Below are positions 26,345-35,080 of a stretch of DNA of 64,000 nucleotides, one piece after another. Source of the DNA: Alphaproteobacteria bacterium (GTDB taxonomy: Bacteria; Pseudomonadota; Alphaproteobacteria; UBA8366); the NCBI GenBank assembly GCA_021774335.1, contig JAJFJD010000024.1:1-64000 (forward strand), given 5' to 3'. A program made the translations under genes and the position numbers. Under the pieces are notes generated by a model that ran no database searches, was not told where the DNA came from, and saw only the letters and a program-made list of their open reading frames with translations. How positions within the stretch are numbered: position 1 is the stretch's first letter; the number at the start of each line of letters is the position of its first letter.

Positions 26345-27229
26345 CTACTTCCCCTCGACAGTGCGCCGCTCGACCTCGAGCAATGCCTCCAATCCGATCG
26401 TCTCGAACATCTCTTTCTGGATGGCCGTGCCTTCTTCGGCGCTGAAGCCAGGACTCACCATCCCATCGGCCATCGCGCGGTAGCAGTCCCGCCAAGCCTT
26501 GTAGGCTGCGATGAACGGGTTGCTCGGATCGACCAGGATGCGGCAATTGAACGCTGCCATGTCCTGCAGTGTCAGGCCGTGCTTCGACAATCCGCCCGCG
26601 GGCAGGTTGAACATCAGCGGTGCGGCGAGCCGTTCGGCGACGAATGCGTATTCCTCCGGGTTGCGCGGCGATAGCATGATGACGTCGGCCCCGGCCGCGC
26701 GGTAGGCGTCGGCGCGTCTAAGGGCATCGTCCATGTCGGTCGAGCGGATGCCGTTGGTCCGGCCGACGATCACCAATTCATCCGACGTGCGTGCGGAAAT
26801 CGCTTCCTTGATTTTCTCGACCATCAGGTCCGCCGGGATCATATGTTCGATGCCGATGTGATGGTGCGCGCGTTTCGGGATGATCTGGTCTTCGATCTCG
26901 ATGGCGGCGAAGCCCGCGGCCTCGGTCATGGCGATCGAGCGCCGCATATGCATCGGATCGCCCCAACCGGTCGCGGCGTCGAGAACCAATGGTAATTGGC
27001 AGACGCTGCGGATTTCCATCCCGATCTGCGCCATTTCGGTAAGGGTCAGGTTCGCTTCCAGCACCGTCTTGACGTAGCCCATGGTGCCGCCACCCAGATA
27101 GAGCGCTTTGAATCCGGCTTGTTCGGCAAGTTTGGCCATGATCGGGTTGAAGACGACGGGGGTGCAGACCGGCATATCGCCGGCGATCATGTCGCGAAAG
27201 GTGGCCATACGCGTTTTCTTCCTCTTCAT
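26345..27229 (-). CDS. Isocitrate lyase/PEP mutase superfamily protein
   Basis: This 294-residue protein has a phosphoenolpyruvate-mutase-type beta-barrel: LYLGGGTMGY near residue 44, the metal-binding LDAATGWGDP (Asp84), EIEDQ near 111, and VGRTNG near 150. Members of the PrpB lyase branch have a catalytic Cys in K-[KR]-C-G-H. Here this loop reads KRAHHH, so a C-C lyase acting like PrpB is doubtful. A decarboxylase, mutase or hydrolase activity is more likely. The start at 27229 is supported by GGAG 7 bases upstream. It is divergent from a class III aminotransferase gene and upstream of the ChaC-like gene. Confidence 0.82.
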   Translation of the reverse strand: MKRKKTRMATFRDMIAGDMPVCTPVVFNPIMAKLAEQAGFKALYLGGGTMGYVKTVLEANLTLTEMAQIGMEIRSVCQLPLVLDAATGWGDPMHMRRSIAMTEAAGFAAIEIEDQIIPKRAHHHIGIEHMIPADLMVEKIKEAISARTSDELVIVGRTNGIRSTDMDDALRRADAYRAAGADVIMLSPRNPEEYAFVAERLAAPLMFNLPAGGLSKHGLTLQDMAAFNCRILVDPSNPFIAAYKAWRDCYRAMADGMVSPGFSAEEGTAIQKEMFETIGLEALLEVERRTVEGK

Positions 27230-27390
27230 GTTTTCTCTCCGCCGGAATCGAGTATCATGGCGCGGCACCCTACGGATCGCATGCGGTGCGCCGGGCATTG
27301 CCCGTACCGTACCGCCGTTCCTCAAGGATTGAAAATTCGGCCCGCCGCAGTCGCCCGTGCGACCAAACACCGCCGTAAAGGAGCTAAGCC

Positions 27391-28764
27391 ATGCCTGACA
27401 GCACGTTGACGAATTCCCGCATCGTCGCCGCCTACCGGGAAAAGACACCCGGCTCCGGCAAGTTCGCGGAGCGCGCCCGGTCGGTCTTCCCGAGCGGCCT
27501 GACGCATGACTCCCGGCAACTCGATCCGTATTGCCTGTATGTCGACCGTGCACAGGGATCGCGGAAATGGGACGTCGACGGCAACGAGTATGTCGATTAC
27601 TTCGGCGGCCATGGCGCTTTGATGATGGGGCACAATTACCCGGACATCGTGGAAGCGGTCGATAAGCAGGTTCATAGCGGCACGCATTACGGGTCGGGGC
27701 ACGAGTTGGAAATCCGTTGGGGCGAGTTGGTAAAGAAACTGATCCCGAGTGCCGAGAAGGTCCGCTTCACCGGATCGGGCACCGAATCCAACTTGATGGC
27801 GTTCCGCCTTGCGCGCGCCTTTACCGGGCGCAACAAGATCGTCCGATTTCTCGGCCATTTCCACGGCTGGCAGGATCATGTCGCCTTCGGCGTCGGCAAT
27901 CATTTCGACGGCACGCCGACACCGGGCGTTCTGAGCGGCATCGCGGAGAACATCATTTTGGCGCCGTCGGATGACATCGCGGAAACGACGCGGATTCTCG
28001 AATCCGGCGATGATATCGCTGCGGTCATCTTGGAGCCGACCGGCTCAGGGTTCGGCCAGGTGCCGGTGACTGCGGAGTTCGTGACCGAATTGCGCAAGGT
28101 TACCGAGGCGCAGGGCATCCTGTTGATCTTCGATGAGGTCGTTGCCGGGTTCCGGGCGTCGAAAGGCGGGGCGCAACAGGTTTTCGGCCTGAAACCCGAT
28201 CTGACCAGCCTCGCGAAGATTCTCGCGGGCGGCTTGCCCGGCGGTGCGGTCTGTGGCCGGGCGGATATCCTTGATCTGCTGGACTTCGAAGTGACGGCGG
28301 CGAAAGGTCTGGAAAAGATCGGCCACCAGGGCACGTTCAATGCGAACCCCATGTCCGCTGCGGCCGGTGTCACGATGCTCAACATCGTCGATACGACCGA
28401 TGCCACCGCCAAGGCGATTGCGACGGCACAGAAGCTCCGTAAGGAGATCAACGCGGTGTTCAAGGACGAAGGTGTGCCGTGGGCGGCTTATGGCCAGTTC
28501 TCCGAGATCCATTTCTTCACTAATGCGGTTGGGATGGAGATCGACCCGACCACGTTCGATCTGTTTGCGATGAAGCACAGCGACTTCAAGGCCGACAAGA
28601 CGGTGACGACACGCTTCCGTCTCGGATTGATGATCAACGGCATGGACCTTAACGGAAAGCTCGCTTGCAAGGTCTCGGCGGTTCACACCGACCAGGATGT
28701 CGCGGACAGTGCCGACTCCGTCCGGAAATCGGTCCATATGTTGAAGGCCGAGGGCGTGCTCTAG
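27391..28764 (+). CDS. Class III aminotransferase (glutamate-1-semialdehyde mutase-like)
   Basis: The 457-residue PLP enzyme has FTGSGTESNLMAFRLARAFTGR-type phosphate-binding region (GSGTES near residue 128), HFHGW near 156, the Asp of IFDEVVAGFR (Asp248) and the PLP lysine in SLAKILAGGLPGG (Lys276). This pattern resembles HemL-like members, but the sequence is longer and the FDxL loops differ, so a catabolic aminotransferase or mutase is more likely than tetrapyrrole synthesis. AAAGGAG lies 9 bases before the ATG. The CoA-transferase gene follows 48 bases later, and a PEP-mutase-family gene is divergent. The three may form one pathway. Confidence 0.85.
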   Translation: MPDSTLTNSRIVAAYREKTPGSGKFAERARSVFPSGLTHDSRQLDPYCLYVDRAQGSRKWDVDGNEYVDYFGGHGALMMGHNYPDIVEAVDKQVHSGTHYGSGHELEIRWGELVKKLIPSAEKVRFTGSGTESNLMAFRLARAFTGRNKIVRFLGHFHGWQDHVAFGVGNHFDGTPTPGVLSGIAENIILAPSDDIAETTRILESGDDIAAVILEPTGSGFGQVPVTAEFVTELRKVTEAQGILLIFDEVVAGFRASKGGAQQVFGLKPDLTSLAKILAGGLPGGAVCGRADILDLLDFEVTAAKGLEKIGHQGTFNANPMSAAAGVTMLNIVDTTDATAKAIATAQKLRKEINAVFKDEGVPWAAYGQFSEIHFFTNAVGMEIDPTTFDLFAMKHSDFKADKTVTTRFRLGLMINGMDLNGKLACKVSAVHTDQDVADSADSVRKSVHMLKAEGVL

Positions 28765-28812
28765 CCGACACGGCTAGCGGCAATGGCGATGACGCAAGAA
28801 TAAGGAGAACAT

Positions 28813-30033
28813 ATGTCATCCACGGAAACGGGCGGCGCGCCATTGCCGCTGGACGGCGTGCGCGTCGTCGAGTTTTGTCAGACGATCATGGGGCCGTCCT
28901 GCGGGATGGTCCTCGCCGATCTTGGGGCGGATGTCATCAAGGTCGAACCGGCACCCGGCGGTGACAAGACGCGCAAGCTGCACGGTTTCGCGGCCGGATT
29001 TTTCGCCAGTTTCAACCGTAACAAACGCAGTGTGGCGCTCGACCTGAAGTCGCCCGAGGGCAAGGAACTCGCCCATAAGCTCATCCAGTCCGCCGACGTG
29101 GTGACCGAGAACTATGCGCCCGGCACGATGGAAAAGCTGGGCGTCGGTTACGATGACATGGCGAAGCTCAATTCGGGGCTGATCTATTGCTCGATGAAGG
29201 GATTTCTGAGCGGACCCTACGAAAACCGGCTGGCCCTCGACGAAGTCGTGCAGTTCATGGCGGGACTGGCTTACATGACAGGACCGCCGGGCCGTCCGCT
29301 GCGTGCCGGTGCGTCGATCATCGATATCCTGGGCGGGACCTATGGCGCGCTCGGCATCATGGCGGCACTGCGCGACCGGGACCGGACAGGAAAAGGCCAA
29401 TTCGTTAAGAGTGCCCTCTTTGAATCGACTGCCTTGCTGATGATGCAGCACATGGCGGGCGAGGCGGTTACGGGCACTGAAGTGCCGCCGATGCCCATAC
29501 GATGGGGTGCTTGGGCGATCTATGAAGTTTTCGATACCTCGGACGGCGACCAGGTTTTCATAGGTTTGACGAGCGACAACCATTGGCGGCGGTTCTGTGA
29601 GCATTTCGGGCGGCAGGATTTGCTGGACGATCCGAAACTGAAATCCAACGAAGACCGCGTCAAAGCGCGTGAATGGTTGAAACCGATCGTCCATGAGATT
29701 TTCGGGCAGCACACGAAGGCTGAGTTGCTGGAGATTTGCGAACGCATCGAGGTTCCCTTCGCGCCGGTCGCGCAGACCAAGGATTTGTTCGATGATCCGC
29801 AGCTCAACGCCAACGGCCGGATGCTGGAAACGCGCATGCCCAACGGAAAGATGACGAAACTGCCGCGCTTGCCGGTCGAGATTGGCGATCACGACCTTGG
29901 CCTGCGCCTTCAGCCGCCGGAGATCGGCGAGAATACGCGGGAAATCTTGGTCGAACTGGGATTGGACGATGCGGCGATAGGCGATCTTGAAGCCAAGGGG
30001 ATCGTTGTCTCCGAACCGCCGGCCGCCGAGTAG
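28813..30033 (+). CDS. CaiB/BaiF-family (class III) CoA-transferase
   Basis: Class III CoA-transferases move CoA between carboxylic acids through a covalent Asp anhydride. The 406-residue protein has the N-terminal LDGVRVVEF start, the NRNKRSVALDLKSPEG region near residue 68 and the catalytic Asp in GASIIDILGGTYGA (Asp171). The C-terminal KTRLPRLPVE-like turn is replaced by KMTKLPRLPVEIG, as in many family members. AGGAG precedes the ATG by about 6 bases. It follows the aminotransferase gene on the same strand and may activate an acid formed by it. The substrate is unknown. Confidence 0.9.
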   Translation: MSSTETGGAPLPLDGVRVVEFCQTIMGPSCGMVLADLGADVIKVEPAPGGDKTRKLHGFAAGFFASFNRNKRSVALDLKSPEGKELAHKLIQSADVVTENYAPGTMEKLGVGYDDMAKLNSGLIYCSMKGFLSGPYENRLALDEVVQFMAGLAYMTGPPGRPLRAGASIIDILGGTYGALGIMAALRDRDRTGKGQFVKSALFESTALLMMQHMAGEAVTGTEVPPMPIRWGAWAIYEVFDTSDGDQVFIGLTSDNHWRRFCEHFGRQDLLDDPKLKSNEDRVKAREWLKPIVHEIFGQHTKAELLEICERIEVPFAPVAQTKDLFDDPQLNANGRMLETRMPNGKMTKLPRLPVEIGDHDLGLRLQPPEIGENTREILVELGLDDAAIGDLEAKGIVVSEPPAAE

Positions 30034-30138
30034 CGCGTGGGACCGTTGATCTCTTAGGCGGGGTGCCCATGGAGGGCTCCAACATTTGAGAGCATGCCGA
30101 CCCGCCAAACTACACCCTTAAGGACACTCGATATCGCC

Positions 30139-31251
30139 ATGACAAGCAATCTATTCGCACCGTTCGCGATGCGCGGACTGACACTCGACAATCGCGTCGT
30201 CGTCTCGCCCATGTGCCAATACAGCGCCGAAGACGGCAATGCCACCGATTGGCATCTCATGCATTTGGGACAACTCGCCATATCGGGCAACGGGCTGTTG
30301 ATCCTAGAAGCGACTGCCGTGGAGCCGCGAGGGCGGATCACGCCGTACTGCCTCGGCCTCTATTCCGATGTGAATGAGGCGGCGATGCAGCGCGTCATCG
30401 ATTTTTGCCGTCTGCACGGCAATGCAAAGATCGGTATTCAGCTTGCCCATGCGGGCCGGAAGGCGTCGGCGCATCGGCCCGCTGACGGCCGCCACGCGTT
30501 GGCTGAGGACGAAGGGGCATGGGAAACCGTCGCCCCATCACCACTACCGATGAGCGACCGGTGGCCAGTGCCACGCATGCTCGATCGTGCCGGGATGGAC
30601 GACGTGCGGGATGCTTTCGTAGCCGGTACAAAGCGATCCGAGCGTGTTGGTTTCGATTTGATCGAACTGCATATGGCGCACGGCTATCTATTGCACGAGT
30701 TTTTGACGCCGCTCAGCAACCAGCGCAATGACGAGTATGGCGGAAGCCGGGAGAACCGGATGCGCTTTCCTCTCGAAATCTTCGATGCTGTGCGCGCGTC
30801 GTGGCCAGCGGAGAAACCGTTGGGCGTGCGAATATCTGCGACGGATTGGGTTGAAGGCGGCTGGGAGATCGGGGACTCGGTGGTGCTGGCCGAAGCGCTG
30901 AAGGAGCGCGGGTGCGACTACATCTGCGCGTCCAGCGGCGGCGGTACCGGCGCTCAAAAAATCGAACTTAAGCCAGGGTATCAGGCGCATTTCGCCGAGG
31001 AAATCAAACGGGAAACCGGCATGCCGACCATGGCCGTCGGGATGATCCTCGAGCCTGACCATGCAGAGTCGCTGATTGCGGACGGATCGGCCGATATGAT
31101 CGCACTGGCGCGGGGCATGCTCTACAACCCGCGTTGGGCTTGGCATGCTGCCGAGGCGTTAGGCGCGGAAACCACCTATCCCGTACAGTATGAACGAAGC
31201 CGGCCATCTACTTGGCCCGAGGCTTTTACCCAGATCAAAGCAGCGGAGTAA
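30139..31251 (+). CDS. Old Yellow Enzyme family NADH:flavin oxidoreductase (YqjM type)
   Basis: The product from ATG 30139 has 370 residues. It starts LFAPFAMRGLTLDNRVVVSPMCQYSA-like, where the Cys of SPMCQYSA is characteristic of the YqjM/thermophilic-like OYE subgroup. GIQLAHAGRKAS near residue 107 has the FMN-contacting His/Gly region, and FDLIELHMAHGYLLHEFLTPLSN is the classical block with NQRNDEYGGSRENR after it. Such enzymes reduce activated C=C bonds of enones using NAD(P)H. The amidase gene begins 8 bases after its stop, so both are co-transcribed. Confidence 0.9.
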   Translation: MTSNLFAPFAMRGLTLDNRVVVSPMCQYSAEDGNATDWHLMHLGQLAISGNGLLILEATAVEPRGRITPYCLGLYSDVNEAAMQRVIDFCRLHGNAKIGIQLAHAGRKASAHRPADGRHALAEDEGAWETVAPSPLPMSDRWPVPRMLDRAGMDDVRDAFVAGTKRSERVGFDLIELHMAHGYLLHEFLTPLSNQRNDEYGGSRENRMRFPLEIFDAVRASWPAEKPLGVRISATDWVEGGWEIGDSVVLAEALKERGCDYICASSGGGTGAQKIELKPGYQAHFAEEIKRETGMPTMAVGMILEPDHAESLIADGSADMIALARGMLYNPRWAWHAAEALGAETTYPVQYERSRPSTWPEAFTQIKAAE

Positions 31252-31258
31252 TCGAACG

Positions 31259-32566
31259 ATGGCGAACCTTTGCCGAACGATTGGAACGGACGCGGACCTG
31301 ACAGCCAGCGAAGCCGTGGAGAAGATCGGCCGCGGAGATCTGACGGCGGAGGCACTGACTCGGGCATGTCTGGATCGCATCGCCGAGATCGAGGATCAGG
31401 TGCATGCCTTCGCCTATCTCGATCCCGATCTTGCGATCAGGAATGCTCAGGCCGCCGACAAAGCGGGAAAGGGAGGCGTCATCCAGGGCGTGCCTTTCGC
31501 CATGAAGGACATCATCGATACTGCAGACATGCCGACGGGGTATGGATCGCCGATCTATACCGGTCATCAAGCCGCCTGGAATGCGCCCTGTGTCGCGGCA
31601 TGCCGCGCATCCGGTGGTGTCGCGCTCGGCAAGACCGTATCGACGGAATTTGCGCACCGGCACCCCAACGAAACACGCAATCCGCATAACACCGATCATA
31701 CGCCGGGCGGTTCGTCGAGCGGATCCGCCGCTGCGGTCGGCGCGCATATGGTGCCGGTTGCGTTCGGGACACAAACCACCGGGTCCACAATCCGACCCGC
31801 CGCCTATTGCGGCACGGTCGGGTACAAGCCGAGCTATGGCGATTTTTGCCTCACCGGTGTGCGCGATAACGTGCCGTCCTTCGATACATTGGGGCTCATT
31901 GCTCGGTCGGTGGACGACTTGGCGCTGTTCCGTGCTGCGGTCATGGCGTTGCCGCATGAGCCGTTGGAGGCGGTGGAGGTATCCGGTCTGCGGATCGGAT
32001 TTTGCCGGACGGCATTTTGGGACCGGGCGGATGCGACGACGCATGCCTTGTTGGAGCAGACGGCTGACTCATTGGGCGCTGCCGGTGCGACCGTTACGGA
32101 GTTTAGTCTCCCAGATGGCGAAGCGACGCTGCCGGGTGAAGTGGTGAACGTATCCGGTTTTGAATTCTCACGCGTGATGATGCATGAGCGGATGGAACAT
32201 TCGGATCAGCTTAGTAAAGCCCTGATGGAAGGGCGCGTGGCCGACGGTTTGCGCTGTAGCTACGCTCAGTATCGTGCTTCGGAGGCCGTGATCCGTGAAT
32301 ACCGGCAACGGTCTTATGCAGCGATGGAAGATATCGACCTGTTGCTGACACCGAGTGCGCCGGGCGAAGCGCCGGAAGGTATTACCAAAACCGGCGACGC
32401 AATTTTCAACAACGTATGGACGACCACGCATGTGCCGGCGGTGACGCTGCCGGCAGGCATGGGGCCGAAGAGACTGCCACTTGGTGTGCAACTTATCGGT
32501 CACCTGCATCAGGATCACCGGCTGCTCTCCGCGGCGAAGGCGATTCAGACGGCGGTCCTCCCGTAA
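31259..32566 (+). CDS. Amidase signature family hydrolase
   Basis: The 435-residue protein (ATG 31259, GGAG about 10 bases upstream) is a Ser-cisSer-Lys amidase. The Lys lies in FAMKDIID (Lys83), the cis-Ser in the glycine/serine-rich GGSSSGSAAAVG (near residue 152), and the nucleophile in TTGSTIRPAA (Ser176). It cuts carboxamide bonds to release ammonia or an amine. It lacks the GatA-specific C-terminal arrangement and no gatB or gatC is near, so it is not a tRNA amidotransferase subunit. It is the last gene of the plus-strand block beginning at the aminotransferase. Confidence 0.9.
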   Translation: MANLCRTIGTDADLTASEAVEKIGRGDLTAEALTRACLDRIAEIEDQVHAFAYLDPDLAIRNAQAADKAGKGGVIQGVPFAMKDIIDTADMPTGYGSPIYTGHQAAWNAPCVAACRASGGVALGKTVSTEFAHRHPNETRNPHNTDHTPGGSSSGSAAAVGAHMVPVAFGTQTTGSTIRPAAYCGTVGYKPSYGDFCLTGVRDNVPSFDTLGLIARSVDDLALFRAAVMALPHEPLEAVEVSGLRIGFCRTAFWDRADATTHALLEQTADSLGAAGATVTEFSLPDGEATLPGEVVNVSGFEFSRVMMHERMEHSDQLSKALMEGRVADGLRCSYAQYRASEAVIREYRQRSYAAMEDIDLLLTPSAPGEAPEGITKTGDAIFNNVWTTTHVPAVTLPAGMGPKRLPLGVQLIGHLHQDHRLLSAAKAIQTAVLP

Positions 32567-32574
32567 CCCCAGCG

Positions 32575-33447
32575 TTACCGCGTATCGAAGAATCGCAAGA
32601 CGTTGTCGCCGCTCAACCGGCCGGTCTTGCCGGTTTGGCGGATTAACTGCTGCAGTTCGGTGTTGGTCGGTGTCGCTACGTTGAAATGGCGGCGCGGATG
32701 GAAGTTTCGGCGGCGTTTTCTTTTTTCGGTTACTTGCAGGGTCAGAATGCCGACGACCCAGGGGCTGCCGTCCACCATCAAGATCAACGGACCGCCGGAC
32801 CATCCGCGCTTCGTATCGCAATCGTGGATCAGTCCGGTGCCGGGGCGAAGAAGATGCGCGACGCATCCGTCGCTAATGCGAAAATCGCGACTCTCCGGAT
32901 CGTATCCGACCGCAAACATCGGGCTATTTTCTTGCCGCGCAGCGGCTATTCCTTTGGCGTCGACGATACCGATGCCAAGAGACCCGCTGCGCTTACTGAT
33001 GCGGCGATCAAGGATACCGATGGCCCAATCGCGCGGTGCGATTGCGGTATTGATCTTGCCTCGGGACGAAAAGGACTGCCCCAGCTTTGCGCCGAGGATC
33101 CGGATTTTTTCACCACGATTGGTGAGGAAAAAAAACTCGTTGGCGCGGGGTCGGCCGGTAAGATGATTCATGAAATTGTGGGCCGTGGTCAGCACCATGT
33201 CGCGCTTCGACCCTGGTGGTGCGATCAGGATTCCGGTTCCGATCCGGCGCATATTATCGTCGAGCGACCATTTTGCGGCGATGACGCCAACGCTTTGGAA
33301 GCGCCAAGCCTCGTCATCGGTCAGGGCACGCCGATCATCCTCGCCCATGACAAATGCGTGTCCTGGTATCGAGGTTGCGATGCAAATGGCCACCGCAAAT
33401 GCCAATGCCGCAAAGGCAGCGGTGAGGGGGCTTGGTGTCTTAATCAT
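32575..33447 (-). CDS. Exported trypsin-like serine protease
   Basis: From ATG 33447 the product has 290 residues with a signal peptide (hydrophobic residues 8-27, cleavage near GHA). The chymotrypsin-fold triad is visible as His90 in VLTTAHNF, Asp140 in PRDWAIGIL and Ser217 in GWSGGPL. The residue before the Ser is Trp, where most trypsin-like enzymes have Asp. Cys195/Cys210 could form a disulfide. It would act in the periplasm or outside. An extended frame to 33579 exists but lacks a reason to be used. It lies 8 bases from the amidase stop, convergently. Confidence 0.78.
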   Translation of the reverse strand: MIKTPSPLTAAFAALAFAVAICIATSIPGHAFVMGEDDRRALTDDEAWRFQSVGVIAAKWSLDDNMRRIGTGILIAPPGSKRDMVLTTAHNFMNHLTGRPRANEFFFLTNRGEKIRILGAKLGQSFSSRGKINTAIAPRDWAIGILDRRISKRSGSLGIGIVDAKGIAAARQENSPMFAVGYDPESRDFRISDGCVAHLLRPGTGLIHDCDTKRGWSGGPLILMVDGSPWVVGILTLQVTEKRKRRRNFHPRRHFNVATPTNTELQQLIRQTGKTGRLSGDNVLRFFDTR

Positions 33448-33609
33448 CTCCGGATTGCCGCACAGTCGGTCGGACCCGGTCCTTGAATACCGTGATCGCG
33501 CGGCGGGATAAACTGACAAATCCCTGATTCGAGCGGGAAACCCGTTGTCTGCGACTGATTCCACCATAAATAGGGTCAAACACCATCAACGCGGGCCGAG
33601 GCCACTCGA

Positions 33610-34005
33610 GTGACCACACAGTCTTTGATTCCAGCAGTGAAGAGGCCAAGCTATCGGTGGTGTGCGCCGGTTGTGGTCCTGGCCGTACTTGCCTTTGGAC
33701 TGCTGGCCGCCGGGACCTCTCACGCGGATGTGGACGACGAAAACGACGTTCCGGCCACAACCGAGCTGAAGGAAAAAACAAACGAGCGCGAGCAACGGCG
33801 GAAGAGTGCGATCGAGGACCGTCAGCGACGGTTGAAAGATCAACGTCAGTCCTTGAAGTTCCAAAAACGCACGAAACACCCGTTTAAGGTCGAGCGCTTG
33901 CTTCGCCGGGATATTCGCCGCAACGAACAACGTCAGAACTGGAACAAGGGCGAAATTCGGCGGCTTGAGCACCGGAACCGACGGATCCGCAGCGGCGCTA
34001 AATAA
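33610..34005 (+). CDS. Small exported basic coiled-coil protein, unknown
   Basis: I do not recognise this 131-residue protein. It starts with GTG at 33610 and has a membrane-spanning or signal segment near residues 18-38 (VVVLAVLAFGLLAAGTSHA), then an acidic linker (DVDDENDV). A long highly charged helix follows (residues 50-130) with alternating Lys/Arg and Gln/Glu, suggestive of coiled coil or nucleic-acid/polyanion binding in the periplasm. The start is divergent from the protease gene with 160 bases between. It may be an accessory envelope protein. Confidence 0.6.
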   Translation: MTTQSLIPAVKRPSYRWCAPVVVLAVLAFGLLAAGTSHADVDDENDVPATTELKEKTNEREQRRKSAIEDRQRRLKDQRQSLKFQKRTKHPFKVERLLRRDIRRNEQRQNWNKGEIRRLEHRNRRIRSGAK

Positions 34006-34115
34006 TGAGTTTTCGGTTTTGGGTGCCGGTCGCTGGAATTGCCGGCCGGGGATTGCACAGCTTCGTTTAGATGGTTATGGGTTAGGGCAACGCAACCAAA
34101 TCGAACGAGATTCCG

Positions 34116-35039
34116 ATGCCCGATCCGCAATCCGGCGTGCTGCCCGACGGGAATGCGCACGCAACCTTCATGACACTTCAGTTGAAGCCAGGCGCGGAAA
34201 GCGCATCCACCGTTCGAAGAGCTTGTTCGCGCGTGCCGTTCCTGACGGAGGAGGTTCGCGGCGAAGCGGAGGGCGCGGCGTTATTCAGCGTTGTCGCGGT
34301 CGGCGCAGACGCTTGGGACGGCGTGTTTGGTGGTAAGAAACCGAAACTGCTTCGCCCGTTTACGGCGCTTGAGGACGGTCCGCGCAAAGCGCCATCGACG
34401 CGGGCCGATATTCTGGTTCATATCCGAAGTGACCGTGCCGATTTGAATTTCGAGTTGGCGCGGCGGGTCTATGCCGAGTTCGGTGAGGCCGCGTCCATGG
34501 TCGAGGAAATCCATGGATTTCGGTATTTGGATTCGCGAGACTTAACCGGATTTGTCGACGGTACAGAAAACCCGACAGGCGACGATCGGGCTGACGTCGC
34601 CTTGGTGGATGGGGACGATCCGGGCTTCACCGGCGGCAGCTATATCGCGCTGCAACGTTACATTCACGATCTACCGAAATGGGAGACGGTCGCGGTGTCA
34701 GAGCAGGAACAGATCATCGGGCGGACGAAAGCGGACAATATTGAGTTCAAGAGCGATGAGAAGGCCCCCTACGCCCATATTAAACGGGTGTCGATCAAGG
34801 AAGACGGCAAATCGCTGGAACTGATGCGCCATAGCATGCCGTATGGAACCGCTGCCGAGTATGGCCTCTATTTCATTGCGTATTGTGGGACGCCGGACAA
34901 TTTCGACAAGATGCTGGAACGGATGATCGCGTCGGATACCGATGGTCCGCACGACCATTTGATGGATTACACGACGGCGGTCACGGGCGCATCCTTCTTC
35001 GCGCCGTCACTCAGTTTTCTTGAATCGCAGGCGAAATAA
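34116..35039 (+). CDS. DyP-type haem peroxidase
   Basis: The 307-residue protein has the DyP signature: catalytic Asp148 in GFVDGTENP, the proximal haem ligand His221 in APYAHIKRV and the distal Arg238 in MRHSMPYG. It lacks a signal peptide and has the compact form of the YfeX-like class B branch, which is cytoplasmic. It oxidises phenolic dyes or haem-related substrates with peroxide. It stands alone, between the small basic protein and the convergent PhyH-type gene 41 bases away. No encapsulin gene is next to it. Confidence 0.9.
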   Translation: MPDPQSGVLPDGNAHATFMTLQLKPGAESASTVRRACSRVPFLTEEVRGEAEGAALFSVVAVGADAWDGVFGGKKPKLLRPFTALEDGPRKAPSTRADILVHIRSDRADLNFELARRVYAEFGEAASMVEEIHGFRYLDSRDLTGFVDGTENPTGDDRADVALVDGDDPGFTGGSYIALQRYIHDLPKWETVAVSEQEQIIGRTKADNIEFKSDEKAPYAHIKRVSIKEDGKSLELMRHSMPYGTAAEYGLYFIAYCGTPDNFDKMLERMIASDTDGPHDHLMDYTTAVTGASFFAPSLSFLESQAK

Positions 35040-35080
35040 CGCGGCATCATCAGGATCCCGGACGACTGCGGCACGTCCGG

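Noticed and set aside
28816-30108. A 430-codon open frame on the minus strand
   Set aside because: It lies opposite the CaiB CoA-transferase gene, whose catalytic motif and ribosome site are clear.
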